From: Bacteroidales bacterium
GTDB lineage: Bacteria > Bacteroidota > Bacteroidia > Bacteroidales > Paludibacteraceae
DNA length: 13,340 bases
Reading direction: 5' to 3'
Assembly: GCA_900766775.1 (NCBI GenBank)
Contig: CAAFXN010000125.1
Location: 1 to 13,340, forward strand
The notes below the pieces were generated by a model, which saw nothing but the letters and a program-made list of their open reading frames with translations, made no database searches and was not told the DNA's origin. The translations under genes were made by a program, and so were the position numbers. Positions 6,504-11,868 of the stretch are shown one piece after another (the stretch's first letter is position 1; every line of letters begins with the position of its first letter).

Positions 6504-6696
6504 CAAAACAACAACAACCTCTCTCACCTACGACCAAGCGATGGCGCGGGTGGAGGCAATCGTGCAACAACTGGAGCAATCGGAGGCTATCAGCCTCAGC
6601 GAATACAAGCAACTGGCTGACGAAGCCCGCCAACTGCTTGCTTTCTGTCGCAATGAAGTAGAGAAAATAAGCAAAGAATTTATGGATACCCATTAA
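6487..6696 (+). CDS. xseB: Exodeoxyribonuclease VII small subunit
   Basis: XseB is the small subunit that binds the large catalytic subunit XseA in a nuclease degrading single-stranded DNA in mismatch and recombination repair. The 69-residue protein carries the family pattern LTYDQAMARVEAIVQQLE then SLSEYKQLADEARQLLAFCR, giving two helices. It starts 17 bp inside the upstream gene and ends the operon before the terminator at 6721-6756. xseA is not nearby, so the subunits are encoded apart or xseA lies outside the window. Confidence 0.9.
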   Translation: MAKENNKTTTTSLTYDQAMARVEAIVQQLEQSEAISLSEYKQLADEARQLLAFCRNEVEKISKEFMDTH

Positions 6697-6720
6697 TTCC
6701 TATTCGGCATCCGTTTTTAT

Positions 6721-6756
6721 AAAAAAAAGTGCAGTTTGAAGACCGCACTTTTTTTT
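6721..6756. terminator. Bidirectional terminator between xseB and nadA
   Basis: Arms 6721-6735 and 6742-6756 around a 6-nt loop: eight A residues, then GTGCAGT on the left, mirrored by ACCGCAC and eight T residues on the right. The minus-strand RNA has a G-U pair where the plus-strand RNA has an A-C mismatch, so it favours nadA slightly. The nadA stop codon (6757-6755) overlaps its edge. Confidence 0.88.
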
Positions 6757-7681
6757 AACTCATCTCCAGCATTCGTCGGATGGGTTGCAGGGCTTGGGTG
6801 GCGAGTTCGGGGTTGATGATTATCTCCGGTTGCTCGGTTTGCAGGCAGGCGAGCAGTTTCTCCAGCGTGTTCAGGCGCATATACTCGCACTCGTTGCAGT
6901 GGCACCCCACCGTCTCCGTGGCTTCAGGCGGTACGGGGATAAACTCCTTATCGGGGCAAGCCTTCTGCATCTCGTGCAAGATTCCGCTCTCTGTAACCAC
7001 AATAAATCGCTTCTGCGGGCTTGAAATAGCAAAGTCGAGCAATGCCTTGGTCGAACCGATTTTGTCCGCCTGCGTCAAAATAACGGCCTTACACTCCGGA
7101 TGTGCCAACACGGGTGCATCCGGATTCTTTTTCTTCAAGTCAAGCAGCGCCTCCAGAGAGAATCTACTATGCACATGGCAAGCACCATCCCATAGCAACA
7201 TTTCGCGCCCTGTAACGCTGTTGATATAGTTCCCTAAGTTCTTGTCCGGACCGAAGATAATCTTCGCGTCCTGAGGCAGTTGCTCCACTATCTTACGCGC
7301 GTTGGAAGACGTAACCACCACATCTGTCAGGGCTTTCACCGCCGCCGAAGTGTTCACATACGACACCACCATGTGCTCGGGATGCTCTGCCTTGAACTTC
7401 GCCAAATCCTCTGCCTTGCACGAGTCCGCCAGACTGCACCCTGCCGCCATATCCGGTATCAGTACTTTCTTGTCAGGACATAGTATCTTCATCGTCTCGC
7501 CCATAAAGTGCACACCGCACATCACAATAATATCTGCATCCACCGTGGTGGCTTTCTGCGCGAGCGCCAGCGAATCGCCTATGAAGTCAGCCACGTCTTG
7601 TATCTCAGGGCGAGTGTAGTAGTGCGCCATGATAATCGCATTCTTCTCCCGACAGAGTTGACGGATTTCGTCTTTTATCAT
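6755..7681 (-). CDS. nadA: Quinolinate synthase
   Basis: NadA condenses iminoaspartate with dihydroxyacetone phosphate to give quinolinate, the NAD precursor; it is a cytosolic [4Fe-4S] enzyme that normally partners NadB. The 308-residue length and motifs fit: AHYYTRPEIQDVADFIGDSL (19-38), MCGVHFMGETMKIL, and cluster cysteines Cys82 (AAGCSLAD), Cys168 (GACHVHS) and one of the cysteines in the 260-265 CHCNEC segment. The start at 7681 gives the expected MIKDEIRQL N-terminus. nadB and nadC are not adjacent. No strong promoter of the window's usual type was found upstream; the closest sequences have a mismatch in the TA of the -7 box. Confidence 0.96.
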   Translation of the reverse strand: MIKDEIRQLCREKNAIIMAHYYTRPEIQDVADFIGDSLALAQKATTVDADIIVMCGVHFMGETMKILCPDKKVLIPDMAAGCSLADSCKAEDLAKFKAEHPEHMVVSYVNTSAAVKALTDVVVTSSNARKIVEQLPQDAKIIFGPDKNLGNYINSVTGREMLLWDGACHVHSRFSLEALLDLKKKNPDAPVLAHPECKAVILTQADKIGSTKALLDFAISSPQKRFIVVTESGILHEMQKACPDKEFIPVPPEATETVGCHCNECEYMRLNTLEKLLACLQTEQPEIIINPELATQALQPIRRMLEMS

Positions 7682-7872
7682 ATTATTATATTTTTAATTA
7701 AAATTCTTTTGATTATAGTATTGTGTTCAAATAGTTCATAAACCTTACAACACAAAGATTTTCAATACTTTTTGGTATCTCTTCGTTTGTAGATGAAAAG
7801 TAGAACAATTTGAAAACTCCTGCTTTCTCAACGTCTTCAACATGTTTTCTACACCGATTGTCGAAAACTTGT
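7682..7872. other. Intergenic interval corA-nadA with an open minus-strand frame
   Basis: No recognised gene. On the minus strand a frame without stop runs from inside the corA end down to a TAA at 7715-7713, giving about 53 protein-like codons (for example GVFKLFYFSSTNEEIPKSIE), but with no clear start codon. It may be a gene remnant or chance in AT-rich DNA. The first 40 bases upstream of nadA are very AT-rich. Confidence 0.3.
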
Positions 7873-8823
7873 TCAAAGCCACTTTTTCCACTTGAAATAG
7901 AGCAAGATAGCCACCGTGAACACTACCATCAGCAGAATGGCAAACGGGTAACCTAAGTACCAGTGCAGTTCGGGCATAAAGTCGAAGTTCATACCATACA
8001 GACTCGCCACCAGCGTAGGAGGCAGGAATACTACGTTCACCACGGTGAATATCTTGATGATCTTGTTCTGCTCGATGTTCACCAAACCGAGGAAGGTATC
8101 TTGCAAGTAGTCCAAGCGGTCGAAGCCGAATCGCGTGTAGTCGAAAAGCGAGTTGATATCTTTGATAATCATCGTCAGTCGCGGTTGCAACTCAGAAGGG
8201 AAAAAATCGCATTTGAGGAAGTTGCTTATCACACGCTGTTTATCCATGATGTTCTGTCGGATGATGGTAACCTTCTCCTGCAAGTCCTTGATTTGTATCA
8301 GCACATCCTCATCCACGCTGCCGTTGTGTCCGGTCAGTTTCTGAGACAGCGTGGTAATCATGTCCGTCGCGTCCTCAATCATGTCGGCGTCTTTCTCCAC
8401 ACGCGTCTCCATCAGCGCTACCAGCACATGGTAACCCGTGGGGAAATTACGAGTGTTCACAAACATCTTCTTCACCGTCTCGTTGAACGAAGCCAACTCT
8501 ACGTCGCGGCTCGTAACCAGTATGCTGTTTTTCAGGATGAAGTTCACGGGCTCCATCTCGTAGTTGGCGGTAAGGAAGTTGCTGTTGGCAACGATAGAGT
8601 CGTCGGTCTGTATGTATCGCGAAGACATCTCAATCTCTTCCATCTCTTCATCTTCCTGAATATCAATCTTCAGGAAACCCTCTAGCGTGTCCTCCGTCTT
8701 GTCGCTTACGTCCAACAAATCTATCCAGATAATATCTTTCTTATCCAGTTCCTTGAGCATATTGATGGTCTTTGCCACCTTTATCTTCTCACTGTCTTTA
8801 TAGAATATCCTCAGTTCTGCCAT
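7873..8823 (-). CDS. corA: CorA-family Mg2+/divalent cation channel
   Basis: CorA is an inner-membrane pentameric channel for Mg2+ (also Co2+ and Ni2+). The 316-residue protein has a long acidic, helical cytoplasmic domain (EDEEMEEIEM near 57-66), a helix to about 255, then two C-terminal membrane segments (about 257-275 and 291-310). The signature GMN (277-279), with the periplasmic loop FDFMPELHW, lies between them, and a basic tail (KWKKWL) ends the protein. It follows rsmA by 61 bp in the same direction with no promoter of the usual type between, so it is probably co-transcribed. Its 5' untranslated region holds a CTTAATT heptamer array. The related transporter ZntB is a less likely alternative given the GMNFDFMPEL loop. 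Confidence 0.95.
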   Translation of the reverse strand: MAELRIFYKDSEKIKVAKTINMLKELDKKDIIWIDLLDVSDKTEDTLEGFLKIDIQEDEEMEEIEMSSRYIQTDDSIVANSNFLTANYEMEPVNFILKNSILVTSRDVELASFNETVKKMFVNTRNFPTGYHVLVALMETRVEKDADMIEDATDMITTLSQKLTGHNGSVDEDVLIQIKDLQEKVTIIRQNIMDKQRVISNFLKCDFFPSELQPRLTMIIKDINSLFDYTRFGFDRLDYLQDTFLGLVNIEQNKIIKIFTVVNVVFLPPTLVASLYGMNFDFMPELHWYLGYPFAILLMVVFTVAILLYFKWKKWL

Positions 8824-8833
8824 GGTAATTACT

Positions 8834-8861
8834 AATTAAGAATTTTGAATTAAGAATTAAG
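8834..8861 (-). repeat. CTTAATT heptamer array in the corA 5' region
   Basis: Reading toward corA (minus strand): CTTAATT, CTTAATT, CAAAATT, CTTAATT, a 28-bp array about 10 bp before the start codon. The unit differs from the CTCAACT arrays only by C-to-T changes at two positions, and like them is in the sense orientation of the gene. Confidence 0.8.
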
Positions 8862-8884
8862 TAAGAGTGCTCCTGTTCTGCCCA

Positions 8885-9718
8885 CTACTCCCTCCCTTGC
8901 GGGGTCCCCGAAAAATCTGTGATTTTTGGGGTGTTCTCGTAGGGAGGGTCGGGGAGGGTCTTATCTATCATCTTCGTTACCTCCACAAACTCCTCCACGC
9001 TCAGTTGCTCCGGCCGTTTGGTGAAGATAGGGTCTTCCAGTATGGGATTACCTTTGCCCACCAGCGCTTGCAACGAGTTGCGCATCTGTTTTCGCCGCTG
9101 GTTGAACGCGGTCTTCACCACCTGCTTGAACAGCGCTTCATCGCACCCTAATTCCTGCCGTCGGTTGCGCGTCATGCGGATAACCGCGGACTTCACCTTC
9201 GGCGGAGGGTTGAACACATGCTCATCCACTGTGAATAGGTACTCTATGTCGTAATACGCTTGCAGCAGTACGGATAGGATACCATAGGCTTTGTTGCCGT
9301 GCTTCGACGCCAACCGCTCTGCCACCTCTTTCTGTATCATCCCCGAGCAGACGGGGATACGGTCTTTATTCTCCAACACTTTGAAGAATATCTGACTGGA
9401 TATGTTGTAGGGATAATTGCCTATCACGCAGAACTCCCCGTCGGGGTACAGCGTGGCGAGGTCGAGTTTCAGAAAATCACCTTCTATCAGGTGCAGTTCA
9501 GGGTACCACTCTCTCAGATAAACCACACTCTCGCGGTCTATCTCTATGGCAGTCAAGTCTATATCGGGATTTTTCAGTAGAAACTGCGTGAGTACCCCCA
9601 TACCCGGTCCTATCTCCAGAACTCTTCCGGAGGAGATGGTCTCAGCAATCCGTTGGGCGACACTCAGGTCCTTCAAGAAGTGCTGACCCAAAAATTTCTT
9701 GGCGCGTACTTGTTGCAT
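8885..9718 (-). CDS. rsmA: 16S rRNA dimethyladenosine transferase
   Basis: RsmA (KsgA) dimethylates two adjacent adenines in helix 45 of 16S rRNA during late 30S assembly, using S-adenosylmethionine. Motifs in the 277-residue protein: KKFLGQHFL (7-15), SAM-binding EIGPGMGVLT (35-44), acidic ribose contact E59, D81, catalytic NYPYNISS (101-108) and the C-terminal helical domain with NQRRKQMRNSL. Residues 257-277 (YENTPKITDFSGTPQGRE and neighbours) extend beyond the usual C-terminus and are encoded by a large palindrome at 8890-8948. Transcribed from 9824-9854, likely with corA downstream. Confidence 0.97.
   Translation of the reverse strand: MQQVRAKKFLGQHFLKDLSVAQRIAETISSGRVLEIGPGMGVLTQFLLKNPDIDLTAIEIDRESVVYLREWYPELHLIEGDFLKLDLATLYPDGEFCVIGNYPYNISSQIFFKVLENKDRIPVCSGMIQKEVAERLASKHGNKAYGILSVLLQAYYDIEYLFTVDEHVFNPPPKVKSAVIRMTRNRRQELGCDEALFKQVVKTAFNQRRKQMRNSLQALVGKGNPILEDPIFTKRPEQLSVEEFVEVTKMIDKTLPDPPYENTPKITDFSGTPQGRE
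8890..8948. repeat. REP-like palindrome forming the rsmA 3' end
   Basis: Outer arms CCCTCCCT (8890-8897) and AGGGAGGG (8941-8948) enclose an inner hairpin, CCCC-AAAAATC (8906-8917, one bulged G) with GATTTTT-GGGG (8921-8931) and a 3-nt loop. There is no T-run after it, so it is not a typical terminator. It lies inside the rsmA reading frame and supplies the last ~20 codons. A further GGGAGGG lies at 8953-8959 region, suggesting a composite repeat. Confidence 0.75.
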
Positions 9719-9771
9719 TCTCTTGGTGATAATCGTCCATAACCTAATCGTTCAATTTTTTCTTCTTCCGC

Positions 9772-9802
9772 TTGCATATATCCGAAAATTGTAGTAATTT
9801 TG
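9772..9802 (+). promoter_or_regulatory. gtrA promoter
   Basis: TTG (9772-9774), 20 bp, TAATTTTG (9795-9802), then CAAGC. Predicted start near 9807, leader about 40 nt to the gtrA ATG. Its -7 box lies in the left arm of a 13-bp inverted repeat. Confidence 0.78.
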
Positions 9803-9835
9803 CAAGCGATTTCATTTCGGCGGCAAAATTACTAC
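9791..9835. repeat. 13-bp inverted repeat carrying both -7 boxes
   Basis: GTAGTAATTTTGC (9791-9803) and GCAAAATTACTAC (9823-9835) are perfect inverted copies separated by 19 bp. Each arm holds one TAATTTTG box, pointing inward, so the rsmA and gtrA promoters face each other. Confidence 0.9.
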
Positions 9836-9854
9836 TTTTTTTTCAAAAATGCAA
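9824..9854 (-). promoter_or_regulatory. rsmA promoter
   Basis: On the minus strand, TTG (9854-9852), 20 bp, TAATTTTG (9831-9824), then CCGCC. The TTG element directly abuts the gtrA start codon and lies in gtrA's second codon. Predicted start near 9819, leader about 100 nt. Confidence 0.78.
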
Positions 9855-10334
9855 GCATTAGCGCGATTTATTACAAAAATTATTGATTTTTTCTATCTCC
9901 CTTTCCGCAAGTTCATCCCCGAGCAGTTGTTTCGTTATGCCGCTTGCGGCGGGGGGAATATGGTGCTTGACTGGGTGCTGTATTTCTTGATTTACAACTA
10001 CGGCGTGGGGCACGACTTGCAGTATTTCACCCTCTGCGGCTTCGAACTATGCATGACGCCGCATATCCTCACGCTCTGCATTGTCTTCCCAATCACTCTG
10101 CTGACGGGCTTTTGGCTCAATAAGTACGTTACCTTCACCCAATCTTCGCTCCACGGATGGAGACAGTTTGGACGGTATATCCTTATCGTGGCGGTAAACC
10201 TGCTGGTGAACTATTTCGGTTTGAAACTCTGCGTAGAACTCTTGGGCTGGTATCCCACGCCCAGCAAGATGTTCATCACCTGTATCACGGTGGCAATCAG
10301 TTTCATAGGGCAGAAATACTTCTCCTTCCGCTAA
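9849..10334 (+). CDS. GtrA-family membrane protein
   Basis: A 161-residue integral membrane protein of the GtrA/DPMS-TMD type (PF04138), which are thought to help flip polyprenyl-linked sugars across the inner membrane. Four hydrophobic segments follow a short basic cytoplasmic N-terminus. Typical features: RYAACGGGNMVLDWVLYF at the first segment, GFWLNKYVTF between segments 2 and 3, RQFGRYI, and the closing QKYFSFR. No glycosyltransferase gene is adjacent, so its sugar and partner are unknown. The stop codon falls inside a degraded unit of the heptamer array separating it from the next gene. Confidence 0.88.
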   Translation: MQALARFITKIIDFFYLPFRKFIPEQLFRYAACGGGNMVLDWVLYFLIYNYGVGHDLQYFTLCGFELCMTPHILTLCIVFPITLLTGFWLNKYVTFTQSSLHGWRQFGRYILIVAVNLLVNYFGLKLCVELLGWYPTPSKMFITCITVAISFIGQKYFSFR

Positions 10335-10358
10335 ACTCTCAACTCTCAACCCTCAACT
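10331..10358 (+). repeat. CTCAACT heptamer array between gtrA and the next gene
   Basis: CTAAACT (containing the gtrA TAA), CTCAACT, CTCAACC, CTCAACT: four 7-bp units filling almost the whole 28-bp gap before the ATG at 10363. Confidence 0.85.
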
Positions 10359-10362
10359 AAAC

Positions 10363-11217
10363 ATGCGCAAAGACATCCTTTATTCATGGCTTACCATCGC
10401 GTTGGTAGGAATGGTAGCGGCACTATCTGGTGCCCTGCATCGGCTCTCCATGCCGCAAGTGCTCTGTAAGGAATATACTTTCGAGAAGGTGGCATACCTC
10501 GCAGAAGGGCAGGAGAACAGCCTCACGTTTTCCATCCGCTATGCCTACCCTGTGGCTGTCAATACCTCCGACGAAGTGCTTGCCAAACTGCAACGTGCCG
10601 TTTGCCGGACGGTCTTGGGCGAGGCTTTTCTCGACATGCGCCCGCAGCAGGCGATAGAAGCGTATGCCGCCATGAAGCACAACGAGTATATCCAAAACAA
10701 CCTCCCGCTTCTCCAAGAGTGGGCTATCGACCACGAGGATGAACCCCTCGGCGAAACGCTCTTCAACGAAGAACTCATCATCTCCGCCGCACCAATAGGC
10801 AACCCTCAACTCTCAACCCTCAACCCTCAACTCTCAACCCCCTCCCTCTGGAGTTACGCCATGGACGTCTATGAGTACAACGGCGGTGCCCATGGAAATC
10901 GCTATCTCCTCATCCAGAACTACGACCTCCAAACAGGCGACGCGGTGAGCGAGCAAGACCTCTTCATCGACGATTACTACGAACCGCTGAAAACCCTCTT
11001 GCTCGAAGCCCTCATCGCGCAGACCGACGAAGCAGAGACCAAGAAGGACTTGCGCCGACTGGGCTACAGCGTCGCAGACGTAGTGCCCAACGAGAACTTC
11101 TACGTAACCCCCGAGGGTATCACCTACGTCTATAACCCCTACGAGATAGCCCCGTACGCCATGGGCTGTATAGAGATTTTCCTCTCGTGGGAAACAGTTC
11201 GACCTCTGATAAGATAA
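10363..11217 (+). CDS. DUF4163/DUF3298 (RsiV/PdaC-like) exported protein
   Basis: A 284-residue protein with one N-terminal hydrophobic segment (about 8-28), either signal peptide or anchor, placing the rest outside the inner membrane. The middle (about 40-135) resembles DUF4163 and the C-terminal part (about 185-282) DUF3298, as in RsiV and PdaC; landmarks are YEYNGGAHGN and the closing NPYEIAPYAMG. In that superfamily these domains bind lysozyme or accompany peptidoglycan deacetylase domains; no catalytic domain is present here, so its role is unknown. Residues about 146-159 (NPQLSTLNPQLSTP) come from an in-frame heptamer array and sit just before DUF3298. Probably co-transcribed with gtrA, 28 bp upstream. 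Confidence 0.82.
   Translation: MRKDILYSWLTIALVGMVAALSGALHRLSMPQVLCKEYTFEKVAYLAEGQENSLTFSIRYAYPVAVNTSDEVLAKLQRAVCRTVLGEAFLDMRPQQAIEAYAAMKHNEYIQNNLPLLQEWAIDHEDEPLGETLFNEELIISAAPIGNPQLSTLNPQLSTPSLWSYAMDVYEYNGGAHGNRYLLIQNYDLQTGDAVSEQDLFIDDYYEPLKTLLLEALIAQTDEAETKKDLRRLGYSVADVVPNENFYVTPEGITYVYNPYEIAPYAMGCIEIFLSWETVRPLIR
10798..10839 (+). repeat. CTCAACY heptamer array inside the DUF3298 gene
   Basis: A degraded unit (GGCAACC), then CTCAACT, CTCAACC, CTCAACC, CTCAACT, CTCAACC. It encodes NPQLSTLNPQLST in the same frame as the tsaC array, although the two host genes are unrelated. Confidence 0.9.
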
Positions 11218-11231
11218 TTGACAATTATCTT
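11211..11231. repeat. Palindrome over the DUF3298 stop codon
   Basis: AAGATAATTG, a central A, then CAATTATCTT: a perfect 10-bp inverted repeat that includes the TAA stop (11215-11217). There is no clear T-run directly after it, so it is a weak terminator candidate; the following AAAAATAGTACATTTTT is a second small hairpin and opens the dispersed repeat. Confidence 0.7.
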
Positions 11232-11234
11232 AAA

Positions 11235-11317
11235 AATAGTACATTTTTAATAGAAGATTGCCTTGCTGACGACCTGCGATAGACCTGCGGTCGACCCGCG
11301 AGAGATACACGAAAAAG
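11235..11317. repeat. Dispersed intergenic repeat, copy B
   Basis: Partner of 1523-1605, aligned without gaps at about 80 percent identity. The 11-bp units read GACCTGCGATA (11271-11281), GACCTGCGGTC (11282-11292), GACCCGCGAGA (11293-11303) and a degraded GATACACGAAA. Differences are mostly transitions. The central TGCGGTCGACCCGCG segment is the best conserved part. The plus-strand frame that is open in copy A has a stop here, so the element is not conserved as coding. Confidence 0.75.
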
Positions 11318-11458
11318 CAGCAGACAGCTGTCGGTCGATTAGCCGTCAATCTCGAAAACGACACGAAAACGAGACGGCAAAAAGACGAGGCGATTAGCCG
11401 AATCTTTCGAGACGGGTAACATACTGTAAACAATGTAAACAACCCAAACACAGAACAC
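11318..11458. other. Gene-free interval after copy B
   Basis: No credible gene or promoter was recognised here. It contains a short repeated GTAAACAATGTAAAC near 11426-11440 and repeated GATTAGCCG motifs (about 11337 and 11391), of unknown meaning. Confidence 0.4.
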
Positions 11459-11643
11459 ATAAAAACCCTATTCCGAACCATACTCCTCTCTGCCTGCACA
11501 GTCCTCTGTGCTTGCCAGCACTTGGTTAGTATGTCATCCGCTCCGAACCCGGGGCGAAAATATACACGGGGCTCTCGCGCTCCATCACCCCCGATGAGTA
11601 CGAGCAACTGGCTACCGCCGAACCCGTGAACGGACATCGCTGA
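11459..11643 (+). pseudogene. Decayed lipoprotein gene remnant
   Basis: From 11459 the plus strand reads ATA AAA ACC CTA..., translating as KTLFRTILLSACTVLCAC after the first codon. This is an excellent lipoprotein signal peptide with a Cys lipobox, but the expected ATG is ATA. The frame then becomes low-quality and stops at 11627-11629. A second frame takes over with protein-like codons (IYTGLSRSITPDEYEQLATA) to a TGA at 11641-11643. A lost start codon plus one frameshift within about 180 bp suggests a decayed gene. The family is not recognised. A use of ATA as start cannot be excluded but is unlikely. Confidence 0.45.
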
Positions 11644-11717
11644 ACTTTCATGCCAACTTTTATCCTCCTGCAAAAACGCGAGGTTGGGTAAGTTTTTGAA
11701 GGAATATCATGCTGAAT

Positions 11718-11759
11718 CCAAAAAAGTCGCAACTTTTTGGGATTCTATTCCCAAAAAGT
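11718..11759. repeat. Alternating inverted repeats upstream of the ATPase promoter
   Basis: ACTTTTTGGGA (11732-11742) pairs perfectly over 11 bp with TCCCAAAAAGT (11749-11759). The same ACTTTTTGG can instead pair with CCAAAAAAGT at 11718-11727 (one bulged A). The three segments give two mutually exclusive hairpins. The pair ends 10 bp before the -33 element of the next promoter, so it could be an operator; minus-strand reading gives a weak terminator followed by a T-run. Confidence 0.65.
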
Positions 11760-11768
11760 CAAGAAAAA

Positions 11769-11800
11769 TTTGGATTTATCATAAAATAGTTGTACCTTTG
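11769..11800 (+). promoter_or_regulatory. Promoter of the AAA_14 ATPase gene
   Basis: TTTG (11769-11772), 20 bp, TACCTTTG (11793-11800), then CACC. The predicted start near 11806 gives a leader of about 60 nt to the preferred ATG at 11869. Confidence 0.82.
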
Positions 11801-11825
11801 CACCGCGATTGGTAGTCATCATAAC

Positions 11826-11840
11826 GATGCCTAAGGCATC
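11826..11840 (+). other. Short hairpin in the ATPase leader
   Basis: GATGCC, TAA, GGCATC: a perfect 6-bp stem about 20 nt from the predicted 5' end. An in-frame ATG (11827) lies in the stem and would be occluded, which favours the later ATG at 11869. Confidence 0.6.
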
Positions 11841-11868
11841 AAGGCAATCAAAAAAAGTCAACTATCTT

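Noticed and set aside
7963..8685. 240-codon open frame on the plus strand
   Set aside because: Antisense to corA, with no recognisable domain.
4888..10839. CRISPR array
   Set aside because: The heptamer arrays are head-to-tail simple repeats without spacers, and no cas genes are present.
11230..11673. 147-codon open frame on the minus strand
   Set aside because: Covers a dispersed repeat and the lipoprotein pseudogene in antisense; no domain and no promoter.
11809..11868. Upstream TTG (11809) or ATG (11827) as the ATPase start
   Set aside because: TTG lies within a few bases of the predicted transcription start and the ATG lies in a hairpin stem; the added residues do not resemble the family N-terminus.
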